A stretch of 64,000 bases of DNA from Nocardioides flavescens. Its GTDB lineage: Bacteria > Actinomycetota > Actinomycetes > Propionibacteriales > Nocardioidaceae. The position numbers were made by a program, and so were the translations under genes. Below the pieces are notes generated by a model. The model did not search any database. It was not told the DNA's origin and saw nothing but the letters and a program-made list of their open reading frames with translations. The first letter of the stretch is position 1. Every line of letters begins with the position of its first letter. Below are positions 42,752 through 50,167 of this stretch, piece by piece. The stretch spans positions 62,001 to 126,000 of the forward strand of contig NZ_WUEK01000002.1 in NCBI RefSeq assembly GCF_009823805.1. Direction: 5' to 3'.

Positions 42752-43345
42752 GTGCGCGTGGGACTCACAGGCGGTGTCGCCTCCGGCAAGAGCACCGTCT
42801 CGGCGGTGCTGACCGAGCTGGGGGCCGTGGTGATCGACTCCGACGTCCTCGCCCGCGAGGTCGTCGCCCGGGGTACGCCGGGACTCGAGCAGGTCGTCGC
42901 GGCGTTCGGCGCGGGCGTGCTGACCCCCGAGGGCGACCTCGACCGCGCCGCGGTCGGCGCGATCGTCTTCGCCGACGAGGCGCAGCGCCGGGTGCTGGAG
43001 TCGATCGTGCACCCGCTGGTGCGCGCCCGCAGTGCCGAGCTCGAGGCGGTGGCGGGCCCCGGCGCGCTCGTGGTGCACGACATCCCGCTGCTGGTGGAGG
43101 GGGGCATGGCGCCGGCGTTCGACGCCGTGGTGGTCGTCGACGTGCCCCCCGAGCTGCAGGTCGAGCGGATGGTGCGCGACCGCGGCTGGAGCGCGGAGGA
43201 GGCCCGGGCACGCATCGCCGCCCAGGCCACCCGCGAGCAGCGCCTGGCGGTCGCCACCCACGTCATCGACAACACCGGCACCCGCGAGCAGCTGCGCGAG
43301 CGCGTCGAGCAGGTCCACGCCGAGCTGCTCGCCGCGGCCTCGTAG
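42752..43345 (+). CDS. coaE: Dephospho-CoA kinase
   Basis: Final step of coenzyme A synthesis: ATP-dependent phosphorylation of dephospho-CoA at the ribose 3'-OH. P-loop VGLTGGVASGKSTVSAVL at the N-terminus, DSDVLAREVV, the lid-like region LESIVHPLVRARS, and VVVDVPPELQVERMVRDRG. 197 residues, normal for the compact single-domain form; many actinobacteria have an added C-terminal UPF0157 domain, absent here. GTG at 42752, with a GACACT box 6 bases upstream. It is convergent with the sigma factor gene across a shared hairpin. Confidence 0.95.
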   Translation: MRVGLTGGVASGKSTVSAVLTELGAVVIDSDVLAREVVARGTPGLEQVVAAFGAGVLTPEGDLDRAAVGAIVFADEAQRRVLESIVHPLVRARSAELEAVAGPGALVVHDIPLLVEGGMAPAFDAVVVVDVPPELQVERMVRDRGWSAEEARARIAAQATREQRLAVATHVIDNTGTREQLRERVEQVHAELLAAAS

Positions 43346-43368
43346 GACGCATCCGGGCCTAGGACGCA

Positions 43369-43404
43369 CCGAGGGCCCCGACCAGCGTGTGTCGAGGCCC
43401 TCGG
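43369..43404. terminator. Bidirectional terminator coaE / sigma factor gene
   Basis: 14-bp arms with one mismatch (43369-43382, 43391-43404) and an 8-base loop, 23 bases after the coaE stop and 62 bases from the convergent sigma gene stop. Confidence 0.75.
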
Positions 43405-43465
43405 GTGGTGGACGTCGGGTCTCGGGTCCCGTCGTCCGTGTCTCAGATGACGCGCAGGGGTGCGC

Positions 43466-44419
43466 TCAGGCGGCCAGGTCGGGGTCGGCGATGCGGCGCA
43501 GCTTCTGCAGGGCCTCCCGCTCGAGCTGACGCACGCGCTCGGCGGAGATGCCGTGCTTGGCGCCGATGTCGGCCAGCTTGTGCTGACGACCGTCGGTGAG
43601 GCCGTAGCGAGAGCGGATGATGTCGGCGGCCCGCTCGTCGAGGTGCTCGACGAGGGTGTTGAGCCGGTCGCGCGACTCCGAGTCGAGGACGGTCAGGTCG
43701 GGCCCCGGGGTGCTCTCCTGGGCCATCAGGTCACCGAGCGAGGTGTCGCCGTCCTCGTCGACGGGCGAGTCGAGGCTGACGTGCTCACGACCCCAGGCCA
43801 TCAGGTCGAGGACCCGGTCGAGGTCCATGCCGAGCTCGGCCGCGATCTCCTGCGGCTCCGGCTCGCGACCGAGCTGACGCTCGAGCGTCCGGCGGGCACC
43901 GCCGACCTGGTTGAGCTCCTCCACGACGTGCACGGGCAGCCGCACGACGCGGGCCTGCTGCGCGATGCCACGGGTGATGGCCTGGCGGACCCACCACGTG
44001 GCGTACGTCGAGAACTTGTAGCCCTTGGTGTAGTCGAACTTCTCGACCGCACGGATCAGGCCGGTGTTGCCCTCCTGGATCAGGTCCAGCATCGGCATCT
44101 GGGCCCGGCCGTACTTGCGAGCGATCGAGACGACCAGGCGCAGGTTGGCGGTGATGAAGGTGTCGACGGCCTTGCGGCCCTCCTCGGCGAGCCACTCGAG
44201 CTCCTCCTGGGTCGCACTCATCGGCGCGCCACCCTTGCGGCGACCGACGCGGCCCTCGCGCAGGAGGTGCTCGGCCATCAGGCCGGCCTCGATGGTCTTG
44301 CTCAGCTCGACCTCGGAGGCGGCGTCCAGGAGGGCGTTGCGAGCGATCTCGTCGAGGTAGAGCCCGACGCTGTCACGCCCCTCGATCTCACGTGTGCTGC
44401 CCGTGGTGCGAGTCGCCAT
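43466..44419 (-). CDS. RNA polymerase sigma factor, SigB/HrdD-like group 2
   Basis: A 317-residue sigma-70 factor without the long N-terminal region 1.1 of the principal factor. Region 1.2 DSVGLYLDEIARNALLDAAS, region 2 [36 protein letters not shown] and STYATWWVRQAITRGIAQQ, region 3 LPVHVVEELNQVGGARRTLE, region 4 RYGLTDGRQHKLADIGAKHG and SAERVRQLEREALQKLRRIA. Group 2 factors usually handle stationary-phase or stress genes with promoters like the housekeeping ones. AGGAGGGATC precedes the ATG. The upstream region (44420-44594) includes a near-palindrome at 44551-44564. The principal factor is encoded at 57495. Confidence 0.92.
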   Translation of the reverse strand: MATRTTGSTREIEGRDSVGLYLDEIARNALLDAASEVELSKTIEAGLMAEHLLREGRVGRRKGGAPMSATQEELEWLAEEGRKAVDTFITANLRLVVSIARKYGRAQMPMLDLIQEGNTGLIRAVEKFDYTKGYKFSTYATWWVRQAITRGIAQQARVVRLPVHVVEELNQVGGARRTLERQLGREPEPQEIAAELGMDLDRVLDLMAWGREHVSLDSPVDEDGDTSLGDLMAQESTPGPDLTVLDSESRDRLNTLVEHLDERAADIIRSRYGLTDGRQHKLADIGAKHGISAERVRQLEREALQKLRRIADPDLAA

Positions 44420-44594
44420 GATGATCCCTCCTCCGCTTGCCCGGACGCTCTCGGCGTCACGTAGTCCTCAACGTCCTCAGTGACCGGGGGATTCCCCCGC
44501 AAACCTGGACCTCTCGACTGGAACGACGAGTGAGACGGGCTCGGAGTTGCAGTACCCGGATACTCTCAGCGACTTCTCAGCACAGGGGTGGGAC

Positions 44595-46745
44595 TCAGGA
44601 CCGGGGCTCGACCTCCGCCAGGCCCATCCGGTCGAGCATCCAGGCCAGGGCGAAGGCCCGGTCGTGCCAGGCCTTGTAGCGGCCCGAGACGCCGCCGTGA
44701 CCGGCCGACATCTCGGTGCGCAGCAGGACGTCCTCGCCGTTGAGCGCGGTGTGGCGCAGGCGGGCCACCCACTTGGCCGGCTCGACGTAGAGCACCCGGG
44801 TGTCGTTGAGGGAGGTCTCGGCGAGGATCGCCGGGTAGCGCACCGCCGCGACGTTGTCGTACGGCGCGTAGGCCGCGATGTAGTCGTAGACCTCGGGGTC
44901 GCCCTCGGGGTTGCCCCACTCGTCGTACTCCGTGACGGTGAGGGGCAGGGTCGCGTCGAGCATCGTGGTGAGGTTGTCGACGAACGGCACCCCGGCGGCG
45001 ATCCCGGCGAACAGCTCCGGTGCCTGGTTGGCGACCGCGCCCATGAGCAGCCCGCCGGCGCTGGCGCCCTCGGCGACGAGCGTGTCGGGGCTCGACCAGC
45101 CGGTCTCGACGAGGTGGCGGGCGCAGGCGACGAAGTCGGAGAAGGTGTGCTGCTTGGCGAAGAGCTTGCCGTCGTCGTACCAGTGCCGGCCCATCTCACC
45201 TCCGCCGCGCACGTGCGCGATCGCGAACGCCGCGCCGCGGTCGAGGAGCGAGAGCCGCGCGACCGAGAAGTAGGGGTCCATGGAGGCCTCGTAGGCGCCG
45301 TAGCCGTAGAGCAGCGTCGGCAGCGGCCCGGCTCCGTCGACACGGGCGTCGCGGCGGCACACGATCGAGATCGGCACCTGCACGCCGTCCTCGGCGGTGG
45401 CCCACAGGCGGTGCTCCTCGTAGTCCTCGGGGTCGTAGCCACCGAGCACGGGGGTCTGACGCAGCAGGGTGAGCTCGCGGGTGCGGACGTCGTAGTCGTA
45501 GACCGACGACGGCACGGCCATGGTGGTGTAGCCCAGGCGCACGGTCGGCTGGTCGAAGCCGGGGTTGCCGCCGGAGCCGACGGTGTAGACCTCGTGGTCG
45601 AACTCGACGAGGTAGTCGTCGCCGGGCCCGTCGGGGCCGAGCTCGACGATGCGCAGCTGCGTGAGGCCCTCGCTGCGCTGGTGCACGACGAGGTGCCCGG
45701 CGAAGGCGTCGACGTCCTCGAGGCGAACGGCGGGGTCGTGGGGGATGAGCGGGGTCCACTCCTCGCGCGGGGTCGGACGGGCGGGGGCGGTCGCGAGCTC
45801 GAAGTCGGCCCCGGAGCCGTTGTGCAGGACGAGGAAGACGTCCTCGCCGGCGATCCGGGCGTGGTCGAGGGAGTACTCCAGTCCCTCCTCGCGCGGGAGG
45901 AAGACCTGCAGGCCCAGCTCGGGGGCGTCGGCGTCGAGGTAGTGGTACTCCGACGTGGTCTTGGAGCCCGAGACGACCATGATGAACCGGTCGCTGCGGC
46001 TGCGGCCGACGCCGACGAAGAAGCGGCCGTCGGTCTCGTGGTGGACCAGCTCGTCGTCGGCCTGGGCGGTGCCGAGGCGGTGGCGCCAGATCTTGTCCGA
46101 GCGCCAGGAGTCGTCGACGGTCGTGTAGTAGAGGTGCTCACCGGCCCGGTCCCAGGTGGCCCCGCCGATGGCGCCCTGGATGACGTCGGGCAGGTCGGTG
46201 CCGGCGGCGAGGTCCTTCACGCGGATCGTGTAGCGCTCGTCGCCGACGGTGTCGACCGACCAGGCCAGGCGGGTGCCGTCGGGGCTGATGCTGGAGCCGC
46301 CCAGGGAGAAGAACTCGTGGCCCTCGGCGAGCGCGTCGAGGTCGAGCAGCACCTCCTCGCCGGGCAGCGCGGGCTGGTCGGGGGCGCAGTCCTCCGCGGG
46401 GCGCGGGGGAGTCCAGTCCTCCGGGTCGGTGACCGGCACCCGGCAGCTGGCGCCGTACTCGCGGCCCTCGAAGGAGCGGCCGTAGTACCAGTGACCGCGG
46501 TTGCGGGTCGGCACCGACAGGTCGGTCTCGCGGGTGCGCGCCTTGATCTCCTCGAAGATCCGCCCGCGCAGGTCGGCGAGGTGGGCCGTGCGCGCCTGGG
46601 TGTAGGCGTTCTCGGCCTCGAGGTGGGCGGTGACCTCGGGCTCGCCCTTCGCGCGCAGCCAGTCGTACTCGTCGACCCGGGTCCGGCCGTGGTGCTCGGT
46701 CGTGACGGGGCGTCGCTCGGCGACGGGGGGAAGCACCTCAGCCAT
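44595..46745 (-). CDS. ptrB: Prolyl oligopeptidase family S9 peptidase (oligopeptidase B)
   Basis: A 716-residue cytosolic serine peptidase cleaving short peptides after basic residues. N-terminal part (~1-420) is the beta-propeller (YDWLRAKGEPEVTAHLEAEN at its start), and ~430-716 the alpha/beta hydrolase. The nucleophile Ser562 is in AEGASAGGLLMGAVAN, the acid in NDTRVLYVEPAKW and the histidine in EMSAGHGGVSGRYKAW. HVRGGGEMGRHWYDDGK is the usual oligopeptidase B loop. ATG at 46745. It is divergent from pxpA, 73 bases apart, both linked to peptide or amino acid recycling. Confidence 0.94.
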   Translation of the reverse strand: MAEVLPPVAERRPVTTEHHGRTRVDEYDWLRAKGEPEVTAHLEAENAYTQARTAHLADLRGRIFEEIKARTRETDLSVPTRNRGHWYYGRSFEGREYGASCRVPVTDPEDWTPPRPAEDCAPDQPALPGEEVLLDLDALAEGHEFFSLGGSSISPDGTRLAWSVDTVGDERYTIRVKDLAAGTDLPDVIQGAIGGATWDRAGEHLYYTTVDDSWRSDKIWRHRLGTAQADDELVHHETDGRFFVGVGRSRSDRFIMVVSGSKTTSEYHYLDADAPELGLQVFLPREEGLEYSLDHARIAGEDVFLVLHNGSGADFELATAPARPTPREEWTPLIPHDPAVRLEDVDAFAGHLVVHQRSEGLTQLRIVELGPDGPGDDYLVEFDHEVYTVGSGGNPGFDQPTVRLGYTTMAVPSSVYDYDVRTRELTLLRQTPVLGGYDPEDYEEHRLWATAEDGVQVPISIVCRRDARVDGAGPLPTLLYGYGAYEASMDPYFSVARLSLLDRGAAFAIAHVRGGGEMGRHWYDDGKLFAKQHTFSDFVACARHLVETGWSSPDTLVAEGASAGGLLMGAVANQAPELFAGIAAGVPFVDNLTTMLDATLPLTVTEYDEWGNPEGDPEVYDYIAAYAPYDNVAAVRYPAILAETSLNDTRVLYVEPAKWVARLRHTALNGEDVLLRTEMSAGHGGVSGRYKAWHDRAFALAWMLDRMGLAEVEPRS

Positions 46746-46806
46746 GCTGGCAACCTATCCGTGACGGTGTGAGGTGCCGTGAGGTGCCCGGCGCGGGTGC
46801 GCGCCC

Positions 46807-46812
46807 TACCTT
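46807..46812 (+). promoter_or_regulatory. -10 box of pxpA
   Basis: TACCTT ends 6 bases before the pxpA GTG at 46819, predicting a leaderless transcript. Confidence 0.4.
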
Positions 46813-46818
46813 GGTGCC

Positions 46819-47541
46819 GTGGCCGATGTCGTGAGCGGTGCCGCGAGCGGTGGCTCGAGCCGGTTCCTCGACCTCAACGCCGACCTCGGCGAGGAGGTCA
46901 CCGACGACGCCGCGCTGCTGCGCGTGGTCAGCAGCGCCAACGTCGCCTGCGGCTACCACGCCGGCACCCCCGCCACGATGCGTGCGGTGTGCGAGCAGGC
47001 GGCGGAGCGCGGGGTCTCCGTCGGTGCGCAGGTGTCGTACGACGACCGGCCGGGCTTCGGGCGGGTGCCCCGCGACGTCGCGCACGACGTCCTGCGCGAG
47101 CAGGTCGCCGACCAGGTCGGCGTCCTCGCCGAGCACGCGGCCGCGGCCGGGCTGGCGGTGCGCTACGTCAAGCCGCACGGCGCGCTCTACCACCGCGTCC
47201 TCGACGACGAGGAGCAGGCCGACGCGGTGCTGGCCGGCTCGGGTGACCTGCCGGTGCTCGGCATGCCCGGGGTCGTGCTGGACGCCGCCCGTGCGGCCGG
47301 CCGGGTGGTGCACCTGGAGGGCTTCCCCGACCGCGGCTACGGCCCCGACGGGCGCCTGCTGCCCCGCGACGCGCCCGGAGCGCTCGTCGAGGGCACCGAC
47401 GCCGTGGCGGCCGCCGCCGTACGTCTCGCGCACACCGTCGACTCCGTCTGTGTCCACGGCGACAGCCCCGGTGCTGTCGAGCACGCCGTCGCCGTCCGTC
47501 GTGCCCTGCTCGACGCCGGCTGGGTGCTGAGGGGCCTGTGA
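46819..47541 (+). CDS. pxpA: 5-oxoprolinase subunit A (LamB/YcsF family)
   Basis: With PxpB and PxpC it forms the ATP-dependent enzyme that opens 5-oxoproline (pyroglutamate) to glutamate. 240 residues, close to the usual 245-255. Family signatures are FLDLNADLGE, SSANVACGYHAGTPATM, VGAQVSYDDRPGFGR and RYVKPHGALYHRV, and near the end DSVCVHGDSPGAVEHA. GTG start six bases after TACCTT; an ~12-residue Gly/Ser/Ala-rich leader precedes the conserved FLDLNADLGE. The next gene of the operon starts 136 bases later, after a large palindrome. Confidence 0.94.
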   Translation: MADVVSGAASGGSSRFLDLNADLGEEVTDDAALLRVVSSANVACGYHAGTPATMRAVCEQAAERGVSVGAQVSYDDRPGFGRVPRDVAHDVLREQVADQVGVLAEHAAAAGLAVRYVKPHGALYHRVLDDEEQADAVLAGSGDLPVLGMPGVVLDAARAAGRVVHLEGFPDRGYGPDGRLLPRDAPGALVEGTDAVAAAAVRLAHTVDSVCVHGDSPGAVEHAVAVRRALLDAGWVLRGL

Positions 47542-47567
47542 GCCGCGCCGAGTCCCACCCGTCCCAC

Positions 47568-47653
47568 GAATCCCAGCAACTGCTGGGATCGCCAACGTTC
47601 TGGGGTGTTGCAACCCCCCAGAACGTCAGGAAACCCAGCAGCTGCTGGGATTC
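47568..47653. repeat. 86-bp nested palindrome between pxpA and pxpB
   Basis: Three palindromes lie in a row: ATCCCAGCA-AC-TGCTGGGAT (47570-47589), a 32-base palindrome with one mismatch (47595-47626; arm starts ACGTTCTGGGG), and CCCAGCAGCTGCTGGG (47634-47649). The outer two are also inverted copies of each other around the centre at 47610/47611, so the whole segment can fold as one long imperfect hairpin or as three short ones. It sits 26 bases after pxpA and 24 bases before pxpB. Confidence 0.88.
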
Positions 47654-47677
47654 CGACACCTCCGGAGGGGGAGGCCG

Positions 47678-48295
47678 GTGAGCGGGCCGGTCCGCTGGCT
47701 GTCGTACGGCGCGACGGCGGTCCTGGCCGAGGTGGCCGGCCCTGATCAGGCCCAGTCGCTGGCGGCGTACGCGCGGCAGGCGGGGCTGACGGCGCTCGAG
47801 ATCGTGCCGGGCGCGACCACGGTGCTGTTCGACGGCGTCGCCGACGCCGGCGCCCTGCAGCGTGCGCTCGACGGGTGGCGCCCGGGTGTGGTCGCGGACC
47901 ACGAGGGGCCGCTCGTCGAGGTGCCCGTGGTCTTCGACGGACCCGACCTCGCGCCGGTCGCCGAGCGGTGGGACACCGACGAGGCGGGCGTCGTCGAGCG
48001 GCTGACCGGCACCGAGCTCGTCTCGGCGTTCTGCGGGTTCGCTCCGGGGTTCGCCTACCTCGCCGGGCTGCCGGCCGAGCTGGCCGTGCCGCGGCTGGCG
48101 ACCCCGAGACCGAGGGTGCCGGCGGGATCGGTCGCCATGGCCGACACGTGGTGCGGGATCTACCCGAGCGCCTCGCCGGGTGGCTGGCGGCTCGTGGGGC
48201 GCACCGACGCCGCGCTCTGGGACCCCGACCGGACGGACCCGGCGCTGCTCGCGCCGGGCACCCGGGTGCGGCTGCGCCCCGTGAGCGGCTGGTGA
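47678..48295 (+). CDS. pxpB: 5-oxoprolinase subunit B (KipI family)
   Basis: Allophanate-hydrolase-subunit-1-type cyclophilin-like protein, partner of PxpC. 205 residues. Conserved segments are WLSYGATAVLAEV at the start, the hallmark FCGFAPGFAYLAGLP, LATPRPRVPAGSVAMAD and GWRLVGRTDAALWDPDR. The GTG start is preceded by GGAGGGGGAGG at 47663-47673. It is followed by pxpC after 7 bases. Bacillus KipI has a second role in inhibiting sporulation kinase A; that partner is not expected here. Confidence 0.93.
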   Translation: MSGPVRWLSYGATAVLAEVAGPDQAQSLAAYARQAGLTALEIVPGATTVLFDGVADAGALQRALDGWRPGVVADHEGPLVEVPVVFDGPDLAPVAERWDTDEAGVVERLTGTELVSAFCGFAPGFAYLAGLPAELAVPRLATPRPRVPAGSVAMADTWCGIYPSASPGGWRLVGRTDAALWDPDRTDPALLAPGTRVRLRPVSGW

Positions 48296-48302
48296 GCAGC
48301 CC

Positions 48303-49175
48303 GTGAGCGTCCTCCACGTCCACCGGGCCGGGCCGCTGACGACCGTGCAGGACCTGGGACGGGTCGGCTGGGCGCACCTCGGAGTCCCCAGGGCGGGGGC
48401 GCTGGACGGGCCGGCTGCCGCGCTCGCGCAGCGGCTCGTCGGCAACCCGCCCGACGCGGCGCTGCTCGAGGTGACCTGGGGAGGACTCGAGGTCACCAGC
48501 AGCCACGCTGTCTGGGTGGCCGTGACCGGCGCGCCCGTGCCGGTCGAGGTCGACGGCCGGGCGGTGGGCCACGACCGCGTCGTCCGGCTGCCGGCCGGGG
48601 GCCGGCTCCGCCTCGGGACGCCGGAGCGCGGGGTGCGGTCGTACGTCGCGGTGGCCGGGGGCATCGACGTCACGCCGGTCCTCGGCTCGCGGTCGACCGA
48701 CACCCTCGCATGGCTGGGACCACCGCGGGTCGCGGACGGCGCCCTCCTGCCGGTGGGGCTGCCGACCGGGCCGCCGGCCCCGGTCGACGTCCTGCGCCCA
48801 CCCGCGCCGGGTCCGCTGCGGCTGCACCCGGGCCCGCGCGCCGACCGGGTCGAGGGCGACGTGCTCGTCCGGCTCGCGGCGACGTCGTACGTCGTGGGGG
48901 AGGCGTCCAACCGGGTCGGGCTGCGCCTCGACGGCGACCCGCTGCCGTTGTCCGTCCGCGACGAGCTGCCGAGCGAGGGCGCCGTGCTCGGCGCCGTGCA
49001 GGTGCCGCCCGACGGTCGACCGGTGGTGTTCCTGGCCGACCACCCGCCGACGGGCGGCTACCCGGTCGTGGCGGTGGTCGACCCCGGCGACCTGTGGTGT
49101 TGCGCCCAGCTGCGGCCGGGGGAGCCGGTGCGCTTCGCGCTCACGCCGGGAGGTGGCGGGCGAACTCCGCGGTGA
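48303..49175 (+). CDS. pxpC: 5-oxoprolinase subunit C (KipA family)
   Basis: Biotin-dependent-carboxylase-like/allophanate hydrolase subunit 2 type, which together with PxpB activates 5-oxoproline. 290 residues; conserved starts TTVQDLGRVGWAHLGVPRAG and ALDGPAAALAQRLVGNPP, then RSYVAVAGGIDVTPVLGSRS and the C-terminal VFLADHPPTGGYPVVAVVD. GTG 7 bases after the pxpB stop. The last 35 bases overlap the 3' end of the convergent GNAT gene. Confidence 0.93.
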   Translation: MSVLHVHRAGPLTTVQDLGRVGWAHLGVPRAGALDGPAAALAQRLVGNPPDAALLEVTWGGLEVTSSHAVWVAVTGAPVPVEVDGRAVGHDRVVRLPAGGRLRLGTPERGVRSYVAVAGGIDVTPVLGSRSTDTLAWLGPPRVADGALLPVGLPTGPPAPVDVLRPPAPGPLRLHPGPRADRVEGDVLVRLAATSYVVGEASNRVGLRLDGDPLPLSVRDELPSEGAVLGAVQVPPDGRPVVFLADHPPTGGYPVVAVVDPGDLWCCAQLRPGEPVRFALTPGGGGRTPR

Positions 49176-50157
49176 GCTCGACCGGGCGGAAGCCGAGCTG
49201 CTCGTTGATCGCCACCATGAAGGCGTTGTCCTCGGCGTTCTGCGTCACCACCACGCGCGCGCCGGGGGTCGCCCGCTGGGCGGCCCGCAGGCCGGCGGCC
49301 TTGACGGCGAGGCCGAGGCGGCGGCCCCGGTGCGCGCGGTGCACGAAGGTGCCCCACTGGACGACCTCGGTGCTGTCGAGGCGGCTGGGGACGAGCAGGG
49401 TGTTCTGCGCGACGACCTCGCCGTCCGGGCTGATCGCGACGGTCTCGAGGCGGGTGCGTCCCATCGCCGTCGCGCTGGCGACCGCCGCGGTGAGCCGCTC
49501 CGGGGTCATCACCTCCTCCTCGAAGTCGACCGCGCCGCTCGGGGCGTCGACGGACAGCTGACCGAGCAGGACGCAGAGAGAGGCGACGAGGGAGTCGGGC
49601 ACGCCGTCCGCGTGCGTCTCGACGCGGTAGCCCCGGCGCTCCGCGCCGGCCTCGTCGACCCAGTCCTGCAGTCGTTCGTCGGGCACGGGCAGGTCGAGGT
49701 GGCGCACCACCTCGACGCTCGCCCGCTCGTAGCCGCAGGCCCGGGCGAACCGGGCGTGGCCGTGGTCCTCGCGCTCGTCGGCCGGGAGGTGTGTCTCGGC
49801 GAGCAGCAGGGTGCGGCCCTCGGCGCGGGCCAGCTCCTCGACCCGGCGCACCAGCGCCGTACCGACCCCTGCCCGTCGCGCCAGCGGGTCGACGTGCAGC
49901 TCGAACCACGCCTTGTCGGTGTTGTCGAGCAGCGGGACCCACAGCTCGGCGACGCCGAGCAGCCGGCCATCGGCGCTCGCTTCGAGGAGCAGCTGCCGCT
50001 CACCCGGGTCGGGCGTGCGCATCGCGCCGACGTACTCCCCGGGCGTGCGCTGGGGCAGCGACTCCCGACCGACCAGGTCGGCTCCGGCCCACACCTCGCC
50101 GCGCGCGCGGAGCTCGTCGTCGCCGAGATCGGCCTGGTCGAGCACCCGGATCTGCAC
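49141..50157 (-). CDS. Double-domain GNAT acetyltransferase
   Basis: A 338-residue protein with two GNAT folds. The first (~1-160) has LFVDPLARRAGVGTALVRR-type loop (HVDPLARRAGVGTALVRRVE). The second (~170-338) has HRAHRGRRLGLAVKAAGLRA and ends VTQNAEDNAFMVAINEQLGF, typical of MshD-like or Eis-independent tandem GNATs. Mycothiol synthase MshD also has two GNAT domains, but the sequence here does not show enough to call it MshD. GTG start at 50157 with TAGCGT 5 bases upstream. Its end overlaps pxpC by 35 bases tail to tail, and dinB lies 10 bases upstream on the same strand. Confidence 0.85.
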   Translation of the reverse strand: MQIRVLDQADLGDDELRARGEVWAGADLVGRESLPQRTPGEYVGAMRTPDPGERQLLLEASADGRLLGVAELWVPLLDNTDKAWFELHVDPLARRAGVGTALVRRVEELARAEGRTLLLAETHLPADEREDHGHARFARACGYERASVEVVRHLDLPVPDERLQDWVDEAGAERRGYRVETHADGVPDSLVASLCVLLGQLSVDAPSGAVDFEEEVMTPERLTAAVASATAMGRTRLETVAISPDGEVVAQNTLLVPSRLDSTEVVQWGTFVHRAHRGRRLGLAVKAAGLRAAQRATPGARVVVTQNAEDNAFMVAINEQLGFRPVELTAEFARHLPA

Positions 50158-50167
50158 GCGCGTGACG

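Noticed and set aside
44551..44564. SigB-type promoter (GGGTAC) upstream of the group 2 sigma gene
   Set aside because: The reverse strand contains GGGTAC in a near-palindrome but no matching -35 at the expected distance.
49141..50157. Mycothiol synthase MshD
   Set aside because: Two GNAT domains fit, but no segment is specific enough and MshD context is absent; left as double GNAT.
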